From Synergistota bacterium (GTDB taxonomy: Bacteria > Synergistota > Synergistia > Synergistales > Synergistaceae), in the NCBI GenBank assembly GCA_023450745.1, contig JAEXGR010000048.1, positions 1 to 64,000 of the forward strand: DNA of 64,000 nt. The letters are read 5' to 3'. The notes beneath the pieces were generated by a model, which was not told the DNA's origin, searched no databases, and saw nothing but the letters and a program-made list of their open reading frames with translations. A program made the translations under genes and the position numbers. How positions within the stretch are numbered: the first letter of the stretch is position 1; every line of letters begins with the position of its first letter. Of the stretch, positions 8,199 through 16,394 are shown piece after piece.

Positions 8199-9050
8199 AT
8201 GAATGGAATGATCTATCCCGCGCTTGTAATGGGAGGACTCGGCGTCGTCTTCGGAAGCCTCCTGGCCTTCGCCTCAAAAAAATTCTACGTTGAAGTGGAC
8301 CAGCGCCAGACGGACATCCGCGCGCTGCTGCCGGGCGCGAACTGCGGCGGCTGCGGCTTCCCCGGATGCGACGGCTACGCGGAGGCCTGCGCCTCAGGCG
8401 CTGCGAAGCTTAATCTCTGCGCCGCCGCGGGCCCGGAGGTCGCCGCGAAGATCGCGGAAATTATGGGCGTCGCCGCCGAATCGGCGGAGCCCCAGGTAGC
8501 CGTCGTGAAATGCCAGGGCTCCTTTGCCAAAACGGTGAAAAACTGCGTCTATCAAGGGTCTGAGGACTGCCGCGAGGCCGCCGTCGTGCCCGGCAAAGGC
8601 CCGTCGTCATGCGCCTATGGCTGCATGGGATTCGGCACCTGCGTCAAAGTCTGCGCCTTCGGCGCGATAGAGATCGTCGACGGCCTTGCCGTCGTGGACC
8701 GTGAGAAATGCGTCGGCTGCGGCGCTTGCGCCGCCGAGTGTCCCAGAGGCGTCATCGCGATGGCGCCGAAGCGCTCAAAGATACAGGTCGCCTGCAGCAA
8801 CCCGCTCAAAGGTCCTTTCGTGAAACAGGTCTGCTCCGTGGGCTGCATCGGCTGCACCCTCTGCGTCAAGGCCTGTCCTAAAGAGGCGATTGAAATGAAG
8901 GGCAGCCTCGCCGTCATTGACGCGGCAAAGTGCGTAAACTGCGGCCTCTGCGCGCAGAAGTGCCCCGTAAAAGCGATCGCCGACGCAAGACCGCCAAGGC
9001 CGGCGCCGGCGGTAAAAGCCGCCGAGCCCGCCTCCGCGCAGCAAGCCTAG
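8199..9050 (+). CDS. rnfB: Rnf complex subunit B, polyferredoxin
   Basis: RnfB accepts electrons from reduced ferredoxin. The 283-aa product has one N-terminal membrane helix, then the Fe-S domain NCGGCGFPGCDGYAEAC (about 49-65). Further motifs follow: CMGFGTCVKVCAFG, CVGCGACAAECPRG, CIGCTLCVKACPKE and CVNCGLCAQKCPVK. This is enough for several [4Fe-4S] clusters. A Pro/Ala-rich tail ends the protein. GGGAGG precedes the ATG. It is the last gene of the operon and is followed by a strong terminator, so all six Rnf subunits are accounted for. Confidence 0.97.
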   Translation: MNGMIYPALVMGGLGVVFGSLLAFASKKFYVEVDQRQTDIRALLPGANCGGCGFPGCDGYAEACASGAAKLNLCAAAGPEVAAKIAEIMGVAAESAEPQVAVVKCQGSFAKTVKNCVYQGSEDCREAAVVPGKGPSSCAYGCMGFGTCVKVCAFGAIEIVDGLAVVDREKCVGCGACAAECPRGVIAMAPKRSKIQVACSNPLKGPFVKQVCSVGCIGCTLCVKACPKEAIEMKGSLAVIDAAKCVNCGLCAQKCPVKAIADARPPRPAPAVKAAEPASAQQA

Positions 9051-9109
9051 GACGCCCAAAACGCAGGGCGATGTGAAAAAGCCGCGCCCCGTTTAAAAAA
9101 TTACATCCA

Positions 9110-9147
9110 AAGAGGACAGGAAAAATTTATTTCCTGTCCTCTTTTTT
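9110..9147 (+). terminator. Rho-independent terminator of the rnf operon
   Basis: AAGAGGACAGGAAA and TTTCCTGTCCTCTT form a perfect stem around a 6-base loop, followed by a T-run. The symmetry would allow use from either side. Confidence 0.92.
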
Positions 9148-9149
9148 AT

Positions 9150-9302
9150 GAGGCAACCGGCGGCCAAGGCGCGCGCGCCTCAAGCGGATATCACCCTGGC
9201 AATTCCTGGTATCCGCATTCCTACGAACGGAAACACCGGGTCGTCAATATCCCCGACGACGTCTACAACATGTTCAACTGGTACGCCTACACGACAAAGT
9301 AA
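9150..9302 (+). pseudogene. Orphan C-terminal gene fragment, 50 codons
   Basis: The frame ending at the TAA at 9300 reads as convincing protein: EATGGQGARASSGYHPGNSW, then a segment with RVVNIPDDVYNMFNWYAYTTK at its end. No start codon or ribosome binding site precedes it, because the rnf terminator abuts it directly. It therefore looks like the 3' end of a lost gene. A hairpin with terminator shape (9342-9367) follows, as expected for a former gene end. The parent family is not recognised. Confidence 0.4.
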
Positions 9303-9341
9303 AAAACGGCGCTCAACCGCGAACAAAAGGACAATATCAGC

Positions 9342-9367
9342 AAGCCCCCGCCTCAAGGCGGGGGCTT
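9342..9367 (+). terminator. Terminator-like hairpin after the gene fragment
   Basis: AAGCCCCCGCC and GGCGGGGGCTT pair perfectly around a TCAA loop. There is little T-run after it. The stretch from here to 9510 shows no gene. Confidence 0.6.
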
Positions 9368-9510
9368 ATCTACGTTGTGTTTTGCCGGCGGACGTCTTCC
9401 GGTACCGCGGCCGCTAAAAACAACGCCAAAAACACCCCGAAGTTACCAAGGGCATGGCGACGCTGCTTTCGCACGGCATCTCATGGCGTCAGAATAACTG
9501 GGGCGCCGCC

Positions 9511-9774
9511 CTATTTGTCCAGCGGCGGCAGGGGCCTTATTTCTTCTTCGTCTTTAAATTCGGTCCTCGGTTCCTGGGTGTGGTCGTCCATCCATTTTTC
9601 AATACGGTCGTAGAACGATTCCGCCCACGCCGGGTTCTCCCAGAGCTTCTTTTTTGCCGTGGTGGAGAGACAGGCGCACATCATCGCGCCGAAATAGAAG
9701 TATGGATGCTGCGTAGCCAGAGCTATTCCAAAAAAGATAAAACAGAGCGACGCGAATAAATCTCGATAGAACAT
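9511..9774 (-). CDS. Hypothetical small membrane protein, 87 aa
   Basis: The family is not recognised. From the chosen ATG (after an AGAGGCGG motif) the product begins MFYRDLFASLCFIFFGIALA. It has two short hydrophobic segments (about 5-22 and 27-40), then a charged, acidic C-terminal half ending EEEIRPLPPLDK. A longer start 69 bases upstream exists but lacks a binding site. It stands alone between the rnf operon and the TRAP operon. Confidence 0.55.
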   Translation of the reverse strand: MFYRDLFASLCFIFFGIALATQHPYFYFGAMMCACLSTTAKKKLWENPAWAESFYDRIEKWMDDHTQEPRTEFKDEEEIRPLPPLDK

Positions 9775-9904
9775 GCCGATACCGCCTCTTTGGTTCCAGA
9801 TTCTCTTTATTATATAACAAAAACCGGCGTTAAAAATCAACAATCAAAAAAACCCTCCGAAAGGCGGGCGGCGGCTTCCCGCAAGACGCGCCGCCCACAG
9901 TAGC

Positions 9905-9935
9905 AAAAAAGCGTCCCCTTTCAGGGACGCTTTTC
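9905..9935 (-). terminator. Terminator of the dctPQM operon
   Basis: AAAAGCGTCCC and GGGACGCTTTT pair around a short loop just after dctM. A T-run follows on the minus strand (GCTTTTTTGC). Confidence 0.9.
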
Positions 9936-9962
9936 GCATTAAACGAGGTATACCTCTTGTTT

Positions 9963-11279
9963 TTACCAGGGAACGCCAAGGATCATGTGCGGCAGGAAGA
10001 GGACGAGCTTCGGGATGTAAGCGGTGACGAGCAGCACCGGTATCCAGCAGAGCGCCATGAAGGTGAGGGCCGGCTTCATTATCTCGTTGATCGAAGCGCC
10101 CCCAACACGCCCGCTGAGGTAAAGGACCGGCGCCGCCGGCGGCGTTATGCACCCCAGAGCCGTGTTGACGCCGACGACCGCCGCGTAGTGAACGGGGTTG
10201 ATGCCCAGCTCCATAATGATCGGGAGCAGGATCGGCGTGGTGAGCACGACGACGCTGATGTCGTCCATGAGCATTCCCATGAGGACGAGGAATATATTGA
10301 TCATGAACATGATCACCCATTTGTTCGTCGAGATCGAGTAGAAGAGGTAGAGCACCTTTCCGGGGAGGTCCTCAAGGATGTAGAGTCTTGAGAGCATCGA
10401 GACGGAATAGAGCATTACCATGATAACGCCGGTGGTGATGGAGCATTCCACCACGATCAGGTAGAAACTCTTCCACGTAAGTCCCTTGTAGACATAGAGA
10501 CCGATCGGGATGCAGTAAAGAACCGCAAGCGCCGAGGCCTCTGTCGTTGTCATGATGCCGCCGTAGATGCCGCCGAGGACCATGACCGGCATGAAGAGGG
10601 CGGGAATGGCAAGGCGGCCGCGCTCACGGAACATCTTCCAACGCTCGGCTCCGGTGCGCTTGGTCGTTACAAAGACCTGTTTGTTGTCGCGGAGCATCCA
10701 GACGTTGATGAGAGAGAGGAGGATCGTCGTCACGATGCCAGGCCCAATCGTCGAGAGGAAGCAGGCGAGCACGGAGATGCCGCTGATCCAGGCAAAGATG
10801 ATGAGCGTCGCGTTCGGGGGGATGAGAAGGCCGAGCAGCGAGGCGTTCGCCATCAGCGCGCAGGCGTGCCCCATCGGATAGCCGCCCTGTTTGAAGCGCG
10901 GGAACATGATCGCGCCGATGCAGGAGAGGGTGGCGCAGGCCGCGCCGCAGATGGAGCCGAAGACGGCGCAGGAGACCGTGCCGACGATTCCCAGTCCGCC
11001 CTTGATATGGCCGACGAAGACGTCAACCATGTCGATGAGTTTTTCAGCGATGCGCCCGCGCTCCATGATGCCGCCCGCGAGGATGAACATCGCGATTGCG
11101 ATGAGGGAGACGGAGTTCATCTGGGTGAAGCCGTAGGGGAGCAGCTGGGTCGCCTGATAACCCTCCATCGAAGGGCCGCCGAAGAATATCAGCCAGGCGC
11201 AGGAGGCCATGAAGCTGACGGGTACGGGAACACCGATGATAAGCGCGGCGATGAGTATTACAAGAGCTACATAAATCAT
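9963..11279 (-). CDS. dctM: TRAP transporter large permease DctM
   Basis: A 438-aa, roughly 12-helix permease that couples Na+ entry to uptake of an organic acid delivered by the periplasmic binding protein. DctM landmarks are FGSICGAACATLSCIGAIMFP, GLLIPPNATLIIFAW and the late GCITPPAAPVLYLSGRVGG. GGAGG just before the ATG lies inside the end of dctQ, whose stop overlaps this start. The product is full length and ends at the operon terminator. Confidence 0.95.
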   Translation of the reverse strand: MIYVALVILIAALIIGVPVPVSFMASCAWLIFFGGPSMEGYQATQLLPYGFTQMNSVSLIAIAMFILAGGIMERGRIAEKLIDMVDVFVGHIKGGLGIVGTVSCAVFGSICGAACATLSCIGAIMFPRFKQGGYPMGHACALMANASLLGLLIPPNATLIIFAWISGISVLACFLSTIGPGIVTTILLSLINVWMLRDNKQVFVTTKRTGAERWKMFRERGRLAIPALFMPVMVLGGIYGGIMTTTEASALAVLYCIPIGLYVYKGLTWKSFYLIVVECSITTGVIMVMLYSVSMLSRLYILEDLPGKVLYLFYSISTNKWVIMFMINIFLVLMGMLMDDISVVVLTTPILLPIIMELGINPVHYAAVVGVNTALGCITPPAAPVLYLSGRVGGASINEIMKPALTFMALCWIPVLLVTAYIPKLVLFLPHMILGVPW

Positions 11280-11869
11280 TACTTTTTACCTCCAGAGAAG
11301 AGTGCCTGCCCGGCCCGGATCATGTCCCACATAAAGTAGTAGGACATCGAGGCAAGGCCAATAAAGATCGATACATAGGCCGTCCAGAGGGGGATACGCC
11401 AGGCGACCGTGCGCGGCAGCGCGACGCCGGTACCCAGGGGGCCGAGGAACCCGAAGATGAGATAGTCCCAACCATATTTTGTGAAGAGGAGCGTGACGCA
11501 GAGCGTTACTACCGTCTTTGTGAAGATGAGGAGACGCTTGATAAAACCCTCTTTGACATAAGACTGGACAAGGTCGGCGGAGACGTGCGTACCGGCGAAG
11601 GCCCCGTATCCGGCGCCCATAAAGTAAAGCCAAAAGGCGAAGATCTTAATCCACTCTTCGTAACCGTAGAGATCCATCTCAAAGATATAGCGCATTATCG
11701 TAGCCGCGCTGATGATTACCGTGAGAAGGAGGGACATTACGAAACAGACGATCGAATAGAAGCTGACGGTGATTTTGTCAAAGAGACACTTTGGTTGTCT
11801 TACGCTTAGCTGAACTTCTTCGAGATCGGGCGGTATTACCTGTTCTACCCTTATTTCATCGTTTGCCAT
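11279..11869 (-). CDS. dctQ: TRAP transporter small permease DctQ
   Basis: A 196-aa membrane protein with four helices, the small partner of DctM. The sequence YGYEEWIKIFAFWLYFMGAGYGA contains the conserved acidic-Trp pattern of the DctQ family, followed by THVSADLV. A cytosolic N-terminal stretch of about 35 residues is a little longer than usual. AAAGGAG precedes the ATG. The gene sits between dctP and dctM; a hairpin separates it from dctP. Confidence 0.93.
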   Translation of the reverse strand: MANDEIRVEQVIPPDLEEVQLSVRQPKCLFDKITVSFYSIVCFVMSLLLTVIISAATIMRYIFEMDLYGYEEWIKIFAFWLYFMGAGYGAFAGTHVSADLVQSYVKEGFIKRLLIFTKTVVTLCVTLLFTKYGWDYLIFGFLGPLGTGVALPRTVAWRIPLWTAYVSIFIGLASMSYYFMWDMIRAGQALFSGGKK

Positions 11870-11890
11870 TTGTGGTACTCCTTTCAGAAA

Positions 11891-11930
11891 CGGAAAAGCC
11901 CCGAGGGGGAGTCCCCCTCAGGCCTTTCCG
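11891..11930 (-). terminator. Intercistronic hairpin between dctP and dctQ
   Basis: CGGAAAGGCCTGAGGGGGA pairs with the complementary arm ending in TTTTCCG. There is no long T-run, so partial termination or mRNA protection is likely. This would favour more binding protein than permease. Confidence 0.6.
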
Positions 11931-11975
11931 CTAAAGCATGTTAAGCATTGCTGTAGAATGCCTACGTTATAACAA

Positions 11976-12977
11976 CTAGATATTGCCGAGGTTCTTTTTG
12001 AACTCCTTCATGAGCTCTACGCCGGTGCCGGCCTTGCCAACCTCTTCCCATGTCGAGACACAGGCTTCTTTGATCGGGGCAAGCTGCTTTTCCGTGTATT
12101 TGTAGACCTTGATGCCCTTCTTCTCCATGAGGTCCATGTACTTCTCGTCTTCGGCCTTCGCGTTGTCTATCGACTTCAGCGTGTACTTTTTGGCGACGTC
12201 GAGGAACACCTTCTGATCTTCGGGGCTGAGCTTCTTCCATGATTTGTCACTTACCATATAGGCAAGGTATTCCATCGAGTAGTTCGTCGCGTACCAGTAC
12301 TTCAGAACGTCGCCCAAGATCGTGTAGGCGGCAGCCGTCGGGTAGCCGTCAACCGCGTCGCAGACGCCGGTCTGCATTGACTGATAGACATCGGGATAGG
12401 GGATGGTGATGGGGCGATAGCCCATCGCCTTCGCGCCGAGCGTGTAGACGACCATGTTCGGAACGCGGGTGAGAACGCCCTTGTCAACCTTCGGATTGAG
12501 GGGGTCTTTGACGGGCTTGGTCGAACCGATGCCGATAAAGCCTTCGACATACGAACCGATGAGGTGTACGCCGAGAGCCGAGGTGAACTCATTCAGTTTG
12601 TTCGGGAGCCATGCTCCGGGGACGAGAACCTTCTTCGCCGAATCATAGCCGGTAACGAATCCGTTTGTATAGATTATCTCAAGGCGCGGATCGAAGTCCG
12701 TAGCGACCGACATGCAGGCCATATCGACCGTACCGCGGATCATCTCTTCCATGACCAGAGAGTAGTTTCCCAGCTGGCTGGCCGGGTAGACCTTTATCTC
12801 AACTCGGCCCTTGGTGCCCTCGTTGATCTCCTTAGCCATGGCTTCCATCGTCTTTGTCGCCATATGGTCCGGCGGCGACTGGCCCGCAAAACGGAAAACA
12901 GTCGGCGCGGCAGTTGCGGGGCTTACTATAACGGCAACCAGAAACATTACTGCAAACATAAGTGCAAATTTCTTCAC
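11976..12977 (-). CDS. dctP: TRAP transporter solute-binding protein DctP
   Basis: A 333-aa periplasmic binding protein. It starts at GTG, since GGGAGAG sits 7 bases upstream and the protein then begins with a signal peptide (MKKFALMFAVMFLVAVIVSP, cleavage after TAA or ATAA). The mature part has the DctP fold signs: EINEGTKGRVEIKVYPASQLG, then EMIRGTVDMACMS, and the ligand-contact region RVPNMVVYTLGAKAMG, where the conserved Arg would bind a carboxylate. The substrate class is organic acids; the exact one is unknown. It is the first gene of dctPQM. Confidence 0.94.
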   Translation of the reverse strand: MKKFALMFAVMFLVAVIVSPATAAPTVFRFAGQSPPDHMATKTMEAMAKEINEGTKGRVEIKVYPASQLGNYSLVMEEMIRGTVDMACMSVATDFDPRLEIIYTNGFVTGYDSAKKVLVPGAWLPNKLNEFTSALGVHLIGSYVEGFIGIGSTKPVKDPLNPKVDKGVLTRVPNMVVYTLGAKAMGYRPITIPYPDVYQSMQTGVCDAVDGYPTAAAYTILGDVLKYWYATNYSMEYLAYMVSDKSWKKLSPEDQKVFLDVAKKYTLKSIDNAKAEDEKYMDLMEKKGIKVYKYTEKQLAPIKEACVSTWEEVGKAGTGVELMKEFKKNLGNI

Positions 12978-13492
12978 GAAAAACTCTCCCTTCAGAATCG
13001 AACCTTTTTGAGACTCTGTTTAGTTTTTTACTTCAAAAGAAAAAGCGCTTACATTGCAACGTAGCCCTAAAAACGTTCCTCCTCCTCTGCGTAATATTTG
13101 CAATGTGTAAACTAGTAAAAAAAACGCAGTTGCTGAGAAATAAATTACAACAAACATCTTATTTAGTCAATCTTTTTTACACATTGCTCTGCCGCACCGA
13201 AATTTCCATCCGCGCATCCTCGCATAAAATGGAATTTAAGTTACTTGCAACAAAGTAACACTAACAACGCGGAATATTTTTCCCTTATTTTTTTGTCAAT
13301 GTGCGAGAAAGCTTTTGTTACAAGCCGAAAATCAACGTATGTCAATTTTCGTCGCTCTGGCGGTTTTCCCCAAAATACCGAGTTCTTTCAAACTATCAGA
13401 TTGTCACGTCCGTAAAAAATTGATATATCAGACTCTAAATTCCTTGCTCAATCCGTTAAAATATAAATTAAAATTTATTTTTAATTTTAACG
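12978..13492. other. AT-rich intergenic region upstream of dctP
   Basis: About 500 bases between dctP and the chromate transporter genes, both on the minus strand. It contains a dctP promoter (13142-13170) and otherwise only AT-rich sequence. No terminator hairpin was recognised for the upstream chr genes. Confidence 0.5.
13142..13170 (-). promoter_or_regulatory. Promoter of dctPQM
   Basis: TTGACT and TAATTT are separated by 17 bases on the minus strand. Transcription would start near 13135, leaving a leader of about 160 bases before dctP. Confidence 0.6.
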
Positions 13493-14026
13493 TCAGCGCA
13501 GAAAAAATGCTCCGAATATTCCAAATATTATCAGCATCGCCGCCGGATTATCTTTAAAAAACCGGCTGAACTTGATCAGCGCCACGCCCGCCGCGAAAAG
13601 GGCGACGGCGGCGGCGCCGTTGCGCCACGTCGAAATAAATGGCGATACGATCGAGAGCGTCAGCAGGCCCGCGACGACGGGACGGAGCATCAGTTTAAAG
13701 TTTTTGCTCTTCTCCGGAGGCACGCGCTGGAGCAGGACAAGTATTAGAGAAAGCACTAAAAGCGGCGCGGCGACGAGTGCGACCGTCGAAGCGGCGGAGC
13801 CCCAAAAGCCGGCCTGCCGGTATCCCGCGAAGGTGGCGGCGTTGATCGCAATCGGCCCCGGCGTGACCTGAGATACGGCGACCATCTGGTTGAAGTCGGC
13901 GATGTTCATCCAGCCGTTCTTTGTAACGAGCTGGTATTCGATCAGCGGCAGAGTCGACAGGCCCCCGCCGAAGGCGGTGATCCCTATCTGCATAAAGGCC
14001 CCGACAAGCTGCGCGATCTGCGTCAT
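13493..14026 (-). CDS. Chromate transporter family protein, second half-size subunit
   Basis: A 177-aa membrane protein of the CHR family. The signature ITAFGGGLSTLPLIEYQLV (residues 15-33) and VTPGPIAINAATFAGYR are the classic N-terminal CHR motifs. Each short CHR protein has about six helices and normally works with a partner gene. Its ATG overlaps the end of the upstream partner by 4 bases (ATGA). The real substrate in an anaerobe may be an anion other than chromate. Confidence 0.9.
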   Translation of the reverse strand: MTQIAQLVGAFMQIGITAFGGGLSTLPLIEYQLVTKNGWMNIADFNQMVAVSQVTPGPIAINAATFAGYRQAGFWGSAASTVALVAAPLLVLSLILVLLQRVPPEKSKNFKLMLRPVVAGLLTLSIVSPFISTWRNGAAAVALFAAGVALIKFSRFFKDNPAAMLIIFGIFGAFFLR

Positions 14027-14556
14027 GCCGCCGTGATCCTTTCATGAACAAACTGCATCGCGATGACCGCGGCCATGACGAGCAGCGGATGGATGTTGAA
14101 GGCGCCGATCAGGGAGACGACCATCAGGTACGGAACAAGGTTCCACCATTTTCCCAATAACGCGTTCTTTACGTTATCTATGATCACCAAGACGATTATC
14201 GCGCTGGTACCGGCCAAGACGCCGCGAAAAAATCCCTTGACCGCCGGGACGTCGGAGTATTTTATAATAAAGGGCGAGAGAAAGAGGATGATCAGGAAGG
14301 GCGGCAATATCGCGCCGGCGACGGCCGCCATGCTGCCAGCGAGGCCGCGGTAATGACGCCCCATGAGCCAGGCGATGGAAACGGCGATCGGCCCCGGCAT
14401 AGAGGCCGCGAGGCTCACCATATCCGCGAAGACTTCCGGATCTATGTCACGACGCTTCTCCTCCTCCAGCTGCACCATGCCGAGGATCACAATCCCGCCC
14501 CCGAAGGTGACGGCGCTTATTCTAAAGAAGAAGATGAAAAGTTCAAGCAAGCTCAT
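14023..14556 (-). CDS. Chromate transporter family protein, first half-size subunit
   Basis: A 177-aa paralogue and likely heterodimer partner of the next gene. It carries FRISAVTFGGGIVILGMVQ and ASMPGPIAVSIAWLMGRHYRG, the matching CHR motifs. GC content and overlap with the downstream gene show a two-gene operon. The ATG begins MSLLELFIFFFRISA after a GAG-rich site. Family membership is clear; substrate unknown. Confidence 0.9.
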   Translation of the reverse strand: MSLLELFIFFFRISAVTFGGGIVILGMVQLEEEKRRDIDPEVFADMVSLAASMPGPIAVSIAWLMGRHYRGLAGSMAAVAGAILPPFLIILFLSPFIIKYSDVPAVKGFFRGVLAGTSAIIVLVIIDNVKNALLGKWWNLVPYLMVVSLIGAFNIHPLLVMAAVIAMQFVHERITAA

Positions 14557-14778
14557 ATTTCAAAACCCCGAATATCTTTAAATGCCTCTTTTATACGCTA
14601 TCATAAAAGCCAATAACGGCCAATTATTCTCCGGCACCTTCTAGATATATCAGATGATATATCATAAACATAAAAAATACAAATTTTTTCGTTATATTTT
14701 TTACTCTGTCAGAAAAATATTTTTTGGCTTAGAATCATGGCGTACGGCGATACCAAATCTTAAGGAGGAAATACTTGT

Positions 14779-15504
14779 ATGAGGATAAAGACGGCGCTGA
14801 TCTGCGCGCTGGCGTTGGCGCTGATTCCCGCCGCGCAGTCGTTCGCGGGGGAACGGGAGGCGGAGGCCGCGCGGGAAATCGGCAATCTCGTCCGCGCGGA
14901 GCTGACGCCGGAGCGCGTGGAAGTCACGGTGGCGGAGGGCGGAAAAAAGGCCTGGATAGAGTGCGCCGGCGCCCAGATATCCGGCATCAGGATAGAATCG
15001 ATGAAGCTTGAGGCCGAGCTTGCGGCGCTGCCGGAGAAGATTCAAAGCGGCGACGGAACGGAGCTCTCGCGCCGCATTACCTCGTCGCGCGGCGAAATCG
15101 CGCTGCGCGAACGCGACGTCAACGATTATTTCGCTTCCGGCAAGAGCACGGGCGGTTTTTCCGCGCTGCGTTTCAAATTTTCGCCGCAGGGATACCGCGC
15201 CGAGGGAAAATTTGAGGCCGATATAATGATAATGAAGATAAATCTGGACCTCAAGGCCGACGGCAGGTTGGGTCTGAGGCCGGACGGGGTCTATCTTGAA
15301 AATACCGCGATCTACGCCGAAGGCATGAAGCAGTCGGAGAGCGTCACCGAACTGGTGACCGGCAGGATCAACCCGCTGCTTCCCTTTTCTAAGATCCCCT
15401 TTCCCGTCAGCTTCAGCAGGATAACGATGAGCGATGGCGAAGCGCTGCTGACCGGAGGCCCGCAAAAGATTGCGGGCGGCGGCGTTTGGCGGTGGCGCCG
15501 CTGA
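14779..15504 (+). CDS. DUF2993 (LmeA-like) exported protein
   Basis: A 241-aa exported protein with a signal peptide (MRIKTALICALALALIPAAQ, cleavage near SFA). It is followed by a lipid-binding-like DUF2993 domain: repeated amphipathic beta-strands and the LRERDVNDYF segment typical of the family. AAGGAGG precedes the ATG. Odd feature: the reading frame ends three bases before a miniature inverted-repeat element, and the last residues (GGGVWRWRR) look unlike a normal domain end. Insertion of the element may have changed the C-terminus. Function by family only: an envelope phospholipid-binding protein. Confidence 0.75.
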   Translation: MRIKTALICALALALIPAAQSFAGEREAEAAREIGNLVRAELTPERVEVTVAEGGKKAWIECAGAQISGIRIESMKLEAELAALPEKIQSGDGTELSRRITSSRGEIALRERDVNDYFASGKSTGGFSALRFKFSPQGYRAEGKFEADIMIMKINLDLKADGRLGLRPDGVYLENTAIYAEGMKQSESVTELVTGRINPLLPFSKIPFPVSFSRITMSDGEALLTGGPQKIAGGGVWRWRR

Positions 15505-15507
15505 AAT

Positions 15508-15691
15508 TTAAGGAACCGCTGATTATATGCGCCACTTGCGTCACGCAGCAGACCCCGCCCGTCGCTCCAACGTATCAATATACGCCTCCGCGCCGCTTGG
15601 GGCCTGCTGCGTTTAGCGCCTGGCACATCTAATCAGCGGACATACGTTGGTTATTATTCGGCTTATTTTCAATTAATCAGCGGTTCCTTAA
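15508..15691. mobile_element. Miniature inverted-repeat element (MITE-like), copy 1
   Basis: The 184-bp element has perfect 18-bp terminal inverted repeats (TTAAGGAACCGCTGATTA at 15508-15525 and its complement at 15674-15691). It also has inner perfect arms ACGCAGCAG (15543-15551) and CTGCTGCGT (15604-15612) around an ATACG palindrome. The whole unit would fold into one long hairpin. A near-identical copy is at 61094-61287. It encodes no transposase; ORFs inside it are incidental. Movement by a transposase encoded elsewhere is inferred. Confidence 0.85.
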
Positions 15692-15779
15692 GCTTACATT
15701 CTTTGCAAAAAACATAAAAAATCGGCCGTTGGTCCTTAGCTGGCATCAAAGGCCGATTTTTTTACATTTCTGTTTACTT

Positions 15780-16394
15780 TAGTCAGTTATGGTCTAACGC
15801 AATTAACACGAAATATGATATTTCCAAAGAATTTTTTATAAAAAACGGCCTTAGTTTTCTGAATTCCACTAAATTACACACAAATTTTATACACATGATG
15901 TGGATAATTTTCTGTTTTTATCCGTCTTTCCGCCGGTAATCAGCCCTTTTTACCTTTCCGTTACCTGGAGGTAAAACTAATTTTTTATATATCGCATAAT
16001 ATAATTACAAATATTTTATAAATTATCCACACCATCCACAGTAAAGCACAATTATTTTTTTTTACGGTTTCTTCATAAAAAAAGAGTATCATCAGCAATC
16101 ATCAAATTTTTAGATTTTTACATCTATCACGGCCATTCGGCTCTGCTGCTGAATTACTTACGCTGTCTACATTTTTGTGTTTTTAGATGTGTATATGTGA
16201 ATAACTTTTGTGGATTTCTTTTCAAAAAACCGTTTATCCTATTGACTTGAAATCCTCTTTATGCCTCGCTTAAAAAAATTCATCCCCGCGCGCATTTCAA
16301 AATCGTTGAAATTTGTTTTTTGGTCTTTCACCGATTCATGATAAAATCTCTAGTTGGAAGAATATCTATTTTATCTTCTGTTGGAGTGAACCAG
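15780..16394. other. Replication origin oriC, part upstream of dnaA
   Basis: A very AT-rich gap directly before dnaA with DnaA boxes: TTATACACA at 15887-15895, TTATCCACA complement at 15899-15907, TTATCCACA at 16023-16031 and TTATTCACA complement at 16196-16204. Near-matches lie at 15874-15882, 16188-16196 and 16209-16217. The stretch 15971-16026 is almost pure A/T and is the best candidate for the duplex-unwinding element. Together with the cluster after dnaA this matches a bipartite origin of the Bacillus type. Confidence 0.85.

Noticed and set aside
9380..9510. Coding remnant between the hairpin at 9367 and the small membrane gene
   Set aside because: A frame with HPEVTKGMATLLSHGISW exists but it is too short to support against chance.
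15312..15626. Minus-strand ORF with sequence shared with another at 60679-61212
   Set aside because: The shared part is the miniature element itself read in one frame; it has no ribosome binding site and ends in the neighbouring gene's antisense.
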